64,000 bases of DNA from Brevibacterium sp. 239c (GTDB lineage Bacteria; Actinomycetota; Actinomycetes; Actinomycetales; Brevibacteriaceae). The notes beneath the pieces were generated by a model. That model was given only the letters and a program-made list of their open reading frames with translations, did no database searches and was not told the DNA's origin. Position 1 is the stretch's first letter; every line of letters starts with the position of its first letter. Location: NCBI RefSeq assembly GCF_900169365.1, contig NZ_FXZH01000006.1, positions 62,001-126,000 of the forward strand, read 5' to 3'. The position numbers and the translations under genes are program-made. This document shows positions 1 through 8,642 of the stretch, in pieces.

Positions 1-1276
1 CGGGTTCGCGCGGGTCGGTCAGTCTCATGTCCATGACCCTCACGCGCGACAACAGCTGTGGACTCAGCTCTTCCCAATGCTGTCCTACGAGATCAAGCAC
101 ACGGTCGAAGGCTCTGTTCGCCGCTCTGATGTTGCGTCTGCCTTTTTCAGCGCGGACAGTCTCGAGGAGCAGGTCGACCGGTTTCACAAAGGCGTGCTCA
201 GCGAGTTCTGCCGCTCCCGAGTAGTCTCCTTCACGATTTGCCCAGGCCACAGCCTCGAGGATTTTCTCCGCTGGCTGGGCATATCCCAAATTCGCCCCCC
301 AGGACAGGTACCCGAACAGAGCCTGTCCTTCCATCGTTTCACTATCTGCGACTTCGCTCAGCCCCTTCCAGAGGGACAGTGTGTGAGAGGGCCTGACCCG
401 AGACCGCATTGACGCGGCGATCACGGGTTCGACGATTCTCACTGAGGCGTGCCTAGCCCTGGACATCTTGATGATCCCTGCTTCGACCAGAGAATCGAGC
501 CCGTCGGCAGAGCACAGTTGGATGAGAGTCTCATAGTGGACTGCTCCTGCCATCGCGATCGTTTCGAGCACTGGCCGGAGCTCGGGGTCGATGTTCCACA
601 GAATACGGTCCGTGGTCCGCAGCCGCTCGTGTTGGAAGAGGACGTGACTGAGAAGAAGCGGGTTCCCTCCGGTCTCTGCATGCAATTGGGCGACAGACCG
701 ATCTTCGAATGCGTTGGATCCCGAGGTTTCGGCGAGTGCTGCCACGGTCGCTTCGTTGAGGCCGCTGAGGTCGACGCGGATGAGTCGTCCCGACAGCCAG
801 AGGCTCGTTGCGAGATCGACGGGCGGGCGAATCGATTCAGCTGCGATGAGGAGTCTGACTCTCCTCGCCACGGCCAGTTGGGTCAGCACTGACAGAGAGA
901 CCGCATCGACGAGATTCGCATTGTCGATGAGGACGATGGGGGTCGCTTCGGGATACCGTGCTTTCAGTTGTCTGCCGATTGACGACAAAGCCGTACCGGC
1001 CCCGACTTTCGAACTGCTGCCCGATTGCGAGAGGAGGATCTCAAGGATTCCGAGATCCCGACCGCGCAGTGGCTCTGAGCCGCGAAAACGCAGAACGGGA
1101 GTGTCTTTATCGATGCGCGCCAGTGCCGTGTTCATCATCGTGGTTTTCCCGATTCCGGCAGCGCCGATGACTAGCGCACCGAATCTGTCCGGGTCCGTGA
1201 GGGACGCGACCACCGCTTCCACTTCGTCTGTGTATCCGAGGATCTGATGCTGGACCGGTCGAAGGGCAGTTGACAT
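1..1276 (-). CDS. LuxR-type ATPase transcriptional regulator, C-terminus cut by window edge
   Basis: The minus-strand frame is open from an ATG at 1276 through position 1, giving 425 codons with no stop, so the C-terminal part lies outside the window. Residues 38-45 form a Walker A loop (GAAGIGKT). A hydrophobic strand ending in LIDN near residues 118-121 looks like Walker B. Helical, TPR-like sequence follows. This is the layout of large LuxR/MalT-family STAND regulators, which usually end in a LuxR helix-turn-helix; that end is not visible, so the DNA-binding part is inferred. A GTG two codons upstream (1282) is an alternative start. The gene is divergent from the acyl-CoA dehydrogenase operon at 1760, which it could regulate. 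Confidence 0.85.
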   Translation of the reverse strand, partial: MSTALRPVQHQILGYTDEVEAVVASLTDPDRFGALVIGAAGIGKTTMMNTALARIDKDTPVLRFRGSEPLRGRDLGILEILLSQSGSSSKVGAGTALSSIGRQLKARYPEATPIVLIDNANLVDAVSLSVLTQLAVARRVRLLIAAESIRPPVDLATSLWLSGRLIRVDLSGLNEATVAALAETSGSNAFEDRSVAQLHAETGGNPLLLSHVLFQHERLRTTDRILWNIDPELRPVLETIAMAGAVHYETLIQLCSADGLDSLVEAGIIKMSRARHASVRIVEPVIAASMRSRVRPSHTLSLWKGLSEVADSETMEGQALFGYLSWGANLGYAQPAEKILEAVAWANREGDYSGAAELAEHAFVKPVDLLLETVRAEKGRRNIRAANRAFDRVLDLVGQHWEELSPQLLSRVRVMDMRLTDPREP

Positions 1277-1759
1277 CTGCACAGCTTTCTCTGCACCACT
1301 CGGCGAGGACAACGCAATGGTGACGAGACTGACTCGACGTCGAGTCTCTCGTCAACGCAGACCAGCGTCTTCCCCTGCGATTCGCTCCGCTCTACATTCA
1401 GCGAACCTCGGCTGGTGCCGCGCTTCTCAAATGCATTCACCGAATACATGAACTTTCTGCTATATCCGCATTATTTTATACTATTCACGGTGATTGCGCA
1501 CCAGAATCTTTTGGCTGACAGGACACCCTGCGCCGTACTTTCCCCGGTTCTGCCCTCACCTGGGCGGCCGATCAACTCGCCTCACGAGCAAGCTGCCCAC
1601 CTATGTGAGCCAGGTGCGTCGAATGGCGCCGCTGCCGCTGTACCCTCCTCCGCACCCCCAACCCAGCCCTGGCGCTTTCACAGCGACTGCCACTTGTGAG
1701 CCTGCACACCGAAACGTACTATTGGAGCTAAGTTACCGAACGATCAATCAGGAGTTTTC
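1277..1759. other. Intergenic region between divergent genes, probable promoters
   Basis: No convincing gene is seen in these 483 bases. A stretch at about 1436-1495 is clearly AT-richer than its surroundings and contains a TATACT box at 1477-1482, a candidate -10 element. The region separates the LuxR-type regulator (minus) from the acyl-CoA dehydrogenases (plus), so promoters for both are expected here. A Shine-Dalgarno (GGAG at 1751-1754) precedes the ATG at 1760. Confidence 0.4.
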
Positions 1760-2953
1760 ATGGACACCTTGCTGAATGCAGAGGAGCGCGAGTTCGCGCA
1801 GAAGATGCGTCAGTTCTATCGCACGGAGATCCCCGAGGAACTGCGCTTCAAGGTCGCTACCGGCCAGGAGCTGACCAAAGAAGACATGGTCACTTCGCAG
1901 CGGATCCTCAATCAGCACGGTTACGCCGTGCCGAACTGGCCCGTCGAATGGGGCGGCCAGGACTGGACTCCTGTGCAGCGCCACATCTGGCTCGAAGAGA
2001 TGCAGCTCGCTTGCGTCCCACAGCCTCTGCCCTTCAACGTCTCCATGGTCGGACCGGTCATCGCGACCTTCGGCAGCCAGGAGCTCAAGGAACGCTTCCT
2101 TCCGGCCACCGCCAATATCGACATCTGGTGGTCACAGGGATTCTCCGAACCCGATGCCGGCTCTGACCTCGCTTCCCTGAAAACCACCGCAGTCCGCGAC
2201 GGAGACAAGTACATCGTCAACGGACAGAAGACGTGGACGACCCTGGGCCAGTACGGCGACTGGATGTTCAACCTGGTCCGCACCGACCCGAACGTGAAGA
2301 AGCAGGCGGGCATCTCCTTCCTGCTCATCGACATGAAGACGCCCGGCGTCACGGTCCGCCCGATCCAGCTCATCGACGGCGGCCATGAGGTCAATGAAGT
2401 CTTCTTCGACAATGTCGAGGTTCCTGTCGAGAACCTCGTCGGCGAAGAGAACAAGGGCTGGACCTACGCGAAGTTCCTGCTCGGCAACGAGCGCACCGGC
2501 ATTGCTCGCATCGGCGGTTCGAAGGTCAATCTCGCCCGTGCCAAGGCCTACGCTGCGGTGACGAAGACGGCACGCGGCACGCTGCTGGATGACCCGCTGT
2601 TCTCCGCCCGCCTGACCCGGATCGAAGCTGAGCTCACCGCTCTCGAAATGACTCAGCTGCGGATCCTCTCAACCCAGGCCGCTGGGTCCGACAAGCCGGA
2701 TCCACGCTCCTCGGTACTCAAGCTCAAGGGTTCACAGCTGCAGGAGGACATCAGCGAACTCCTCGTCGACGTCCTCGGCCCGCAGGGACTCGACTTCGTC
2801 ACTGACCGCACCCAGGGTGAGGGCCTCTCAGACCTTCCGCTCGGAGCTGTCGACGCCCTGCCCGCGTACTTCAACACCCGCAAGGTCACCATCTACGGTG
2901 GCTCGTCCGAGGTCCAGCGCGGAATCATTTCGAAAGCACTGCTTGGTCTCTGA
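1760..2953 (+). CDS. Acyl-CoA dehydrogenase, FadE26/28-like catalytic subunit
   Basis: 397 aa flavoprotein predicted to introduce an alpha-beta double bond into an acyl-CoA, passing electrons to ETF. The start has a GGAG Shine-Dalgarno five bases upstream. The middle domain has the FSEPDAGSD signature (128-136). The usual C-terminal catalytic Glu (YEG) is replaced by Gly (IYGGSSEVQR near the C-terminus). Instead Glu244 in the sequence GNERTG sits at the alternative catalytic position used by isovaleryl-CoA dehydrogenase and by the heterotetrameric steroid-type FadE enzymes. The gene is followed after 39 bases by a second, shorter dehydrogenase, and the two probably form one complex. The substrate is unknown; a sterol side chain or a branched or bulky acyl-CoA is plausible. 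Confidence 0.9.
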   Translation: MDTLLNAEEREFAQKMRQFYRTEIPEELRFKVATGQELTKEDMVTSQRILNQHGYAVPNWPVEWGGQDWTPVQRHIWLEEMQLACVPQPLPFNVSMVGPVIATFGSQELKERFLPATANIDIWWSQGFSEPDAGSDLASLKTTAVRDGDKYIVNGQKTWTTLGQYGDWMFNLVRTDPNVKKQAGISFLLIDMKTPGVTVRPIQLIDGGHEVNEVFFDNVEVPVENLVGEENKGWTYAKFLLGNERTGIARIGGSKVNLARAKAYAAVTKTARGTLLDDPLFSARLTRIEAELTALEMTQLRILSTQAAGSDKPDPRSSVLKLKGSQLQEDISELLVDVLGPQGLDFVTDRTQGEGLSDLPLGAVDALPAYFNTRKVTIYGGSSEVQRGIISKALLGL

Positions 2954-2992
2954 GGTTTCCACAACCCCAGGACATCTTAGAAGAGGACAATC

Positions 2993-4141
2993 ATGGATCT
3001 TGAACTCAACGACATTCAGCAAGAACTCGCCAGCACTCTGAACAAGTACCTGCGCAGCGAGTACGACACCCAGGCCCGCGAGGCCATCCTGCACAGCGAG
3101 GAGGGCGTCTCCCGCGAGAAGTGGGAGGCGTTCGCAGAGATGGGCCTGCTCGGCCTGGCTATCCCGGAGAACTACGGCGGAGCCGAAATGACCTTCGCCG
3201 AGGTTGCCGTGGTCCTGGAAGCATTCGGTCGCGCACTCGTGCTCGAACCGTTCCTGGCCACAGCTGTGCTGGGCGCCAACGCGATCGCCGCCGCAGGCTC
3301 CGAAGAGCAGAAGCAGGAGATCCTGCCCGCAGTCTGCGAAGGCCAGACCTTCCTCGCATTCGCTGCCCTCGAGCCCGGCCTGCGCTACGCGGTCGATACA
3401 CCCTCCACCACCGCCTCGGCGGGCGCCGACGGCGCCTTCACGATCAGCGGTGAGAAGAACGGTGTGCTCGGCGGAGACGTCGCCGACCAGTTCATCGTCA
3501 CCGCTTCGGAGAACGGTGAACTGGGACTGTTCCTCGTCGCGGCATCCGCTTCGGGGGTCAGCCGTGTCGCTCACCGTCAGGCCGACGGTCAGGGAAGCGC
3601 GAGCGTGAAGTTCGACAATGCGCCGGCCCAGCGTCTCGGCGCTGCCGATGCGCATGCCGTCGTGGCTGAACTGCTCGACACCGCAAACGCTGCGATCATG
3701 GCCGAAGCAGTCGGCGTGATGGAAGCCTCGCTGACGATGACGGCCGAGTACCTCAAGACCCGTGAGCAGTTCGGTGCCCCGATCGGCACGAACCAGGCAC
3801 TGCAGCACCGTGCGGCCGACCTCTACGCCGACCTCGAGTATGCACGCAGCATGGCACTCTACTCCCGTCTGGCGGTCACGAACGAGGAAGCCGGCTCCGA
3901 GAAGGACCGTCACCGTGATGTCATCGCGGCCAAGATGATCATCGACCAGTCGGCACGCACGATCAGCCAGGAGTCGATCCAGATGCACGGCGGCATCGGC
4001 ATGACGATGGAGTACCCGATCGGTCACTATGCGAAGCGACTGACCGTCATCTCCCGCACCTTCGATGATGCTGATTCGCTGACTGCCGAACTGGCAGAGA
4101 TCGGTGGGCTCATCGAGCCACACGCAGCCGACCTCAGCTGA
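2993..4141 (+). CDS. Acyl-CoA dehydrogenase, FadE27/29-like partner subunit
   Basis: 382 aa, with a purine-rich Shine-Dalgarno (AGAGGAC) before the ATG. The N-terminal helices and the C-terminal FAD-binding sequence IQMHGGIGMTMEYP are recognisable. The central substrate-loop region is divergent, as in the partner subunits of heteromeric dehydrogenases, and it lacks the FSEPDAGSD motif of the upstream gene. It is co-transcribed with that gene (39-base gap). In characterised actinobacterial FadE pairs, both chains are needed to make the FAD site. The pairing here is inferred from gene order, size and the complementary motif losses. Transcription probably ends at the palindromes at 4208-4368. 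Confidence 0.88.
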   Translation: MDLELNDIQQELASTLNKYLRSEYDTQAREAILHSEEGVSREKWEAFAEMGLLGLAIPENYGGAEMTFAEVAVVLEAFGRALVLEPFLATAVLGANAIAAAGSEEQKQEILPAVCEGQTFLAFAALEPGLRYAVDTPSTTASAGADGAFTISGEKNGVLGGDVADQFIVTASENGELGLFLVAASASGVSRVAHRQADGQGSASVKFDNAPAQRLGAADAHAVVAELLDTANAAIMAEAVGVMEASLTMTAEYLKTREQFGAPIGTNQALQHRAADLYADLEYARSMALYSRLAVTNEEAGSEKDRHRDVIAAKMIIDQSARTISQESIQMHGGIGMTMEYPIGHYAKRLTVISRTFDDADSLTAELAEIGGLIEPHAADLS

Positions 4142-4207
4142 GGCAGGAAGACCCGACCGAGGCGCAGAGCATTCGCTGACGTCGGGCGTCGAAGTCTTTG
4201 CAGAGTA

Positions 4208-4261
4208 GAAGGGGCGTTCCGCGTTGCTTCCAGTATTGGAAGCAACGCGGAACGCCCCTTC
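4208..4261. terminator. 25-bp perfect hairpin, bidirectional terminator candidate
   Basis: Arms 4208-4232 and 4237-4261 are perfectly complementary over 25 bp around a 4-base loop (GTAT), with a pyrimidine/T-rich tail. It lies between convergent genes (the dehydrogenase ending 4141 and the methyltransferase ending 4477), so it can act on both strands. The stem is much longer than ordinary intrinsic terminators. Confidence 0.7.
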
Positions 4262-4308
4262 TTCGTCCTTTCCTGCACTTTTGCCGCAGCCGCACCGATG
4301 AACCACCG

Positions 4309-4368
4309 AACGGTTGGTAAGTTCTGGTCGATTCAAGCGCTGGGATCGACCAGAACTTACCAACCGTT
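4309..4368. repeat. 24-bp perfect inverted repeat, second palindrome of the same junction
   Basis: Arms 4309-4332 and 4345-4368 match perfectly over 24 bp around a 12-base loop. A further imperfect outer match extends it (CACTTTTG near 4276 against CAAAAGTG near 4375). Together with 4208-4261 it fills most of the 335-base gap between convergent genes. It could be a second terminator or a dispersed intergenic palindrome; no coding sequence is seen. Confidence 0.65.
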
Positions 4369-4476
4369 GGGGCCAAAAGTGCCGGCGGAGGCACAGCACA
4401 GCCCTGCCCACCCGTCGACGTTCGACTCACGGGCTGCTTGCCCACCCGTCGGCCGCCCTCATCACGTTGGTAGGAC

Positions 4477-5106
4477 TTAGGCCACCGGCTGGTCGTAGAC
4501 GTGACGGCGGACCCAGGAGTGCATGGTGATCGCTGCCGCTGCGGCCGCGTTCATGGACCGCGTTGAACCGTACTGTGCGATCGAAAGCACCGCAGTGCTC
4601 GCCTGGTGCGCTTCCTCGCTCAGGCCCGGCCCTTCCTGCCCGAACAGCAGCAGGCTGCGCCGCGGCAGGTCATAGGTCTCCAACGGCACCGAGTCCGGGA
4701 AGTTGTCGATTCCGATCAGCGGCACGTCATTGTCAGAACACCACTGCAGGAGGTCGTCGATGCTCGGGTGATGGATGATGTGCTGGTACCGGTCGGTGAC
4801 CATCGCACCGCGACGATTCCAACGCCGTCTGCCCACGATGTGCACCGCGGCGGCGTTGAAAGCGTTGGCCGTCCTGACCACCGAACCGATGTTGAGATCG
4901 TGCTGCCAGTTCTCCACACCGACGTGGAACTCGTGCCGTGTCGTATCGAGATCGGCGACGATCGCGTCCAGCTTCCAGTAACGATATTTATCGACGACAT
5001 TGCGACGATCGCCCTCGCGCAGCAGCTCGGGATCAAAGTGCTCAGACACAGGCCAGGGGCCGGTCCACGGACCGACCCCTACCTGTGGCGTACTGTCTTC
5101 AGTCAC
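4477..5106 (-). CDS. TrmH/SpoU-family RNA 2'-O-ribose methyltransferase
   Basis: 209 aa SPOUT enzyme that methylates a ribose 2'-OH in tRNA or rRNA using S-adenosylmethionine bound in a C-terminal trefoil knot. Three SpoU motifs are visible: NIGSVVRTANAF at 72-83, LLLFGQEGPGL at 152-162, and a motif 3 at about 176-193 containing STRSMNAAAA. The start is a GTG at 5106, sharing four bases (GTGA) with the stop of the upstream permease gene, so translation is coupled. The target nucleotide cannot be told from sequence. Last gene of a three-gene minus-strand operon with the ABC transporter genes. Confidence 0.92.
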   Translation of the reverse strand: MTEDSTPQVGVGPWTGPWPVSEHFDPELLREGDRRNVVDKYRYWKLDAIVADLDTTRHEFHVGVENWQHDLNIGSVVRTANAFNAAAVHIVGRRRWNRRGAMVTDRYQHIIHHPSIDDLLQWCSDNDVPLIGIDNFPDSVPLETYDLPRRSLLLFGQEGPGLSEEAHQASTAVLSIAQYGSTRSMNAAAAAAITMHSWVRRHVYDQPVA

Positions 5107-6740
5107 TTCTTGTCATCGGTTTCATCCGCCGACTCGTCAGTCTTCGCTGCCTTCGCCGAGGTGTCGTCGGAGTCCGCATCGATCGCGTCGTCGGAGTCCG
5201 AATCTGCGGCAGCATCCTTGACGTCAGTCTTCTTCTCACCGGCGGAGCCGACGGAGACCTTCTGCGCACGCTTGCTCATCTTCACGGTCTTGCCGCCGCG
5301 TCCCCCGCCGGTGAGCACCGCGCGAACGTAGGCGCTGCTGGCCAACGAGTGGATGATGAGTGCGACCACCGCAGCAATGGCGGCGGCAACGAGGCCCTCC
5401 CACCATGCGGGTGGACTGCCGAAGAAGCGTCCGGCAATTCCCAGTGGCGAAGTGAACGGGGTCCACGACAGCACCTTGGCGACCAGTCCCGAAGCTCCCA
5501 CGATGACGGGAGCGATGAAGCCGGCCACGGTGATGACGCCGATGATCGACACGAAGGTCTTGCGTCCCTTGCTGCCCGCCACGGTCGACGCCCACAGGAG
5601 GAGTGCGTAGATGGTCCATGCGGTGAACAGCAGCGTCAGTGCGAACCAGCCCAGGCCGGGCAGCATGGCGAATGCCAATGATGTCTTGCCTGTGATGGAG
5701 AGACCGAGTTCGGCCACGACGATCGCGACGACCAGATACACAACGGTCAGGGAGAGCATGCCCGTGATCCGACCCGACGCCGAGGCGCGAGGCGGGATCG
5801 TGGCGGCGATGATCTCAGTGATCCGGTTGCGCTTCTCCAGACGCAGGTTCTGATAGAGCGCGGTGCCGAGTGTGGCCACCACGAGCAACGCGAACACTGC
5901 CATGGCCCACAGCACCGGAGTGGCGACCTCGTCGCCGACTGCCGGCGAGTTCAGCAGCGTCGCCTCAGTCTTCGGCGCAAGCTTCTCCAGCAGTTCCTCG
6001 GGCTGTTCGTCCAAAGCGATGATGGTCGGCTCTGCCTGTCCGCTGGGGTCCTGGATGAAGGCCGCGTCGACCTTGCCCTCCTTGACCAGCTTCTCTGCGG
6101 ACTGAGCGTCCTTGACGTCGGTGATCTTCACACCCAGCTGCTGCTCGTACATGGCAGCCTGCTCACCCACACCGACCATGGCCATGCTCGGGGTGCCAGA
6201 CTTCGAGTCGGATCCCCCGACAACGCCGGAGATGATCGCTGCCAGGATCCCAAGCACGATGACGGCACCGGTGACCAGGAAGAGAGGGCTGCGCAGTGCG
6301 GTCGTGCTCTCCCGGTTCGACACCAGCCAGGCGGCCTGATTCTTGTTCACGTCGACGAACTCGGAGACCAGTCCGGTCTCGGGAAGTTCATCGGCCGAGG
6401 GCCTGTCCTCGGCAAGTTCGAACGGAACCTCGTCGAGGCCGTCATCGGCTGGCACTGCGTCCGAGTCTGAGTCGTCAGCGTCGTCAGCCGTCGTTGCGGG
6501 CTTGGCACCCTTGGCGCCATTGGCGGTTGTCGCCGACTTCGCGCCCTTGGCCTTTTTGCCCGACTTCGCGGTCTGAGCCGACTTCGCTTCTGTGCTCTGT
6601 CGCGAGTCGGCATCGTCCTCGGTCGCTGTGACGTCATCGCCGACAGGTATGCCCAGATCATCGATGTTCTCGCCCGCGGTGCCCTTCGAGACCTGCGGTT
6701 CCGGGGAGTCCCCGTCTAGGCCTTCGTCCTTGCCTGCCAT
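5103..6740 (-). CDS. ABC-2 type transporter permease with long acidic termini
   Basis: 545 aa membrane protein. The start is the ATG at 6740, overlapping the stop of the upstream ATPase (TGATG) with an AAGGAGG Shine-Dalgarno. Residues 1-140 are hydrophilic, with Ala/Lys/Asp low-complexity runs. One membrane segment lies near 152-176, an extracytoplasmic domain spans about 177-270, and five more segments lie at roughly 273-296, 325-350, 355-385, 395-420 and 445-467. A 40-residue acidic Asp/Ser tail ends the protein. The layout resembles NatB-type ABC-2 exporters, in which a large external loop separates the first and second membrane segments. The substrate is unknown. The charged tails are unusual for the family and may bind a partner. 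Confidence 0.82.
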   Translation of the reverse strand: MAGKDEGLDGDSPEPQVSKGTAGENIDDLGIPVGDDVTATEDDADSRQSTEAKSAQTAKSGKKAKGAKSATTANGAKGAKPATTADDADDSDSDAVPADDGLDEVPFELAEDRPSADELPETGLVSEFVDVNKNQAAWLVSNRESTTALRSPLFLVTGAVIVLGILAAIISGVVGGSDSKSGTPSMAMVGVGEQAAMYEQQLGVKITDVKDAQSAEKLVKEGKVDAAFIQDPSGQAEPTIIALDEQPEELLEKLAPKTEATLLNSPAVGDEVATPVLWAMAVFALLVVATLGTALYQNLRLEKRNRITEIIAATIPPRASASGRITGMLSLTVVYLVVAIVVAELGLSITGKTSLAFAMLPGLGWFALTLLFTAWTIYALLLWASTVAGSKGRKTFVSIIGVITVAGFIAPVIVGASGLVAKVLSWTPFTSPLGIAGRFFGSPPAWWEGLVAAAIAAVVALIIHSLASSAYVRAVLTGGGRGGKTVKMSKRAQKVSVGSAGEKKTDVKDAAADSDSDDAIDADSDDTSAKAAKTDESADETDDKK

Positions 6741-7621
6741 CACAAAGCCTCCTTGTACTGCTCGGCCAATGTCGGGCGAACACTCTCGAAACTCTTCACA
6801 CCATTCAGTGCTGCCACGGTCTGCGCTGCGGAGCCGGCATCGGCAGCCCGGAAGCTGATGACGTTGTCTGCGGAGTCGAGGACCGCAACATCGCTGATGC
6901 CCGCGCGCTTCTCCAATGATTTGGCGGCCGCCTCGGCGTCGGCGAGCTCCACACGGTACTTCACGTCCGCCCGCAGCTCCTCCACGCTGCCGGACACGCT
7001 GGTCCGACCCTGGTTGAGGATGACCACGTCGTCGGCATAGGCCTGCGCGGCCTCCCAACTGTCGGTGGCCAGGATGACAGGCACCCCGGAAGCAGCGTGG
7101 GCGCGCAGCAGGGACATCACAAGTTCAGTTGACTCGGAATCGAGCCCGGAGAAGGCATCGTCGATGACGACGACGTCGGGGTCGGCGGCCAAGGTCGCTG
7201 CGATGTCGACGCGGGCGATCTCCGTGCCGCTGAGATTCTTCAACGGCGCATAGCCACGATCGGCCAGCTCTAGACGTGACAGCAGAGTCAGCGCATTGCG
7301 CTCAGCAGCGCCGAGGGTGATGCCGTGCAGACGTGCCAGGTAGACGATCTGATCGATCACGCGCATGTTCGGGTAGCCCCCGCGTTCGGAGGGCAGATAG
7401 CCGAAGTTCTGACGATCGCCGAAGTCGAGTTCGAAATCCTCAAGCTTGACGGTGCCCTCATCGGGCGAGATCAGCCCCATGATGACGCGGACCAGCTCGG
7501 TCCGGCCGGCCGAACGGGTTCCGACGATTGCGGTGATCCGGCCTGCCTGCGCGGTGAAACTCACCTCGTCGAGATAAGTTCGCTTTCCCTTGCGCAGGGA
7601 AACCTCTTTCAGTGTGAGCAC
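6740..7621 (-). CDS. ABC transporter ATP-binding protein with degenerate catalytic motifs
   Basis: 293 aa, NatA-like fold and presumed nucleotide-binding partner of the permease it overlaps. Key positions are altered. The Walker A loop at 34-41 reads GTRSAGRT, with Arg where the catalytic Lys belongs. The signature at 130-134 is LSGTE rather than LSGGQ. Walker B is VVIDD (151-155) without the usual following Glu. The H-loop position holds Asp187 instead of His. The NatA-like GYLPSERG segment near 74-81 is kept. I checked the Walker A and H-loop readings on the nucleotide sequence. The protein may bind ATP weakly or act without hydrolysis. First gene of the ATPase-permease-methyltransferase operon. 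Confidence 0.85.
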   Translation of the reverse strand: MLTLKEVSLRKGKRTYLDEVSFTAQAGRITAIVGTRSAGRTELVRVIMGLISPDEGTVKLEDFELDFGDRQNFGYLPSERGGYPNMRVIDQIVYLARLHGITLGAAERNALTLLSRLELADRGYAPLKNLSGTEIARVDIAATLAADPDVVVIDDAFSGLDSESTELVMSLLRAHAASGVPVILATDSWEAAQAYADDVVILNQGRTSVSGSVEELRADVKYRVELADAEAAAKSLEKRAGISDVAVLDSADNVISFRAADAGSAAQTVAALNGVKSFESVRPTLAEQYKEAL

Positions 7622-7788
7622 GCGTCATCCTTACTTTTCCTGAAGCAGTACTGTGGGAGTGTCTCATCTATCGTGTTGATTCGACCACGATGTTTCAAAC
7701 CAGGACCGTGATTTCGACAGAATTGCCAGTCGAGTCCCAGCTGGTGATCGACGGGCAGAGATCCGTCCGAGAAGCTTGGACGAACGAA

Positions 7789-8355
7789 TCAGTCCAGCCC
7801 AAGATCACTTGTCGTCATCGCCGTGAGATACGGAATTCCTGTTGCTTCGACCCGTTCCTTGGCGCCGGTGTCGCGGTCCATGACCACGGCCACAGCTACC
7901 ACCTCGGCGCCGGCCTCCTTGAGAGCTTCGACCGCGGTGAGCACAGAACCGCCCGTGGTCGAGGTGTCCTCGACCGCCACGACCCGCTTGCCTTTGACAT
8001 CCGGGCCTTCAACGCGACGGGACATCCCGTGCTTCTTCGCCTCTTTGCGGACGACGAAGGAGTCCACCGGAGTGCCGCGAACGACGGAGCGGTGCATGAC
8101 TGCGGTGCCGACCGGGTCAGCACCCATCGTGAGACCGCCGACGGCATCGACCTTCTCCAGGAGGCCCTCGGCCGCCAGGAGGTCGAGCACCACATCACCG
8201 ATCAAGGGAGCGGATCGATGGTCGAGGGTGACCCTGCGCAGATCCAGATAATAGTCAGCTTCCCTGCCTGATGAGAGGGTCACCTTGCCACGAACCACGG
8301 CGAGTTCGTCGATGAGGTCGAGCAACTGTCGGCGGGTGTCTGCACTGTCGGTCAT
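7789..8355 (-). CDS. pyrE: Orotate phosphoribosyltransferase
   Basis: 188 aa cytosolic enzyme joining orotate and PRPP to make orotidine 5'-phosphate in de novo pyrimidine synthesis. The PRPP-binding motif VVAVEDTSTTGGS lies at 115-127 and the catalytic-loop RKEAKKHG at about 103-110. The ATG at 8355 is chosen because the protein begins MTDSADTRRQLL there, as in the family. An upstream in-frame ATG at 8493 would add 46 non-conserved residues. A G-run lies just before the start and a TAGACT box about 10 bases upstream, so a short leader or leaderless transcript is possible. It stands apart from other pyr genes, as is common in this group. Confidence 0.95.
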   Translation of the reverse strand: MTDSADTRRQLLDLIDELAVVRGKVTLSSGREADYYLDLRRVTLDHRSAPLIGDVVLDLLAAEGLLEKVDAVGGLTMGADPVGTAVMHRSVVRGTPVDSFVVRKEAKKHGMSRRVEGPDVKGKRVVAVEDTSTTGGSVLTAVEALKEAGAEVVAVAVVMDRDTGAKERVEATGIPYLTAMTTSDLGLD

Positions 8356-8496
8356 GCCCCCAAGTCTAAACGGCCCACTCCGCTGTGCAGACCAGGGCCG
8401 TCTTCCCGCGCGGGGCGGGTCGAAGTCACCAAGCACGACCCGCTCCCTCGCCGAGGTGGCGGTGACAGGGATCACTGCACTCGAATCGCACATGTC

Positions 8497-8532
8497 CGTG
8501 AGGTTTCATCACTTCCACCGTCTGTACCGATG
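8497..8532 (+). promoter_or_regulatory. ECF sigma-type promoter for the glsB-like gene
   Basis: CGTGAGG (8497-8503), a 15-base spacer, then CGTCTGTAC (8519-8527) followed by one variable base and GATG. The same two blocks with the same spacing lie upstream of the Asp23 operon at 10557. The CGTC core is typical of the -10 of ECF-dependent promoters. The ECF sigma gene at 9898-10461 is the obvious candidate regulator. It lies about 110 bases before the start codon. Confidence 0.7.
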
Positions 8533-8642
8533 TCATAAAGAATCGGGCGATACTGTCAGTTTCACGAGAATCGGCTCTAAGATTAATGACAGGTCGACTT
8601 TGCAGACCCGATCAGCAACTCTATGGAAGGGATGTGAGCCCC

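Noticed and set aside
2828..4411. A long open frame on the minus strand opposite the two acyl-CoA dehydrogenases
   Set aside because: It is the mirror of strongly coding sequence on the plus strand, has low-complexity, Arg/Gly/Val-biased content and no recognisable domain. GC-rich genes often leave such frames open.
5103..7058. A longer start for the ABC permease, 106 codons upstream of 6740
   Set aside because: The added part is the shadow of the ATPase gene, Arg/Gly-rich, and lacks a ribosome site; the ATG at 6740 has AAGGAGG and overlaps the ATPase stop.
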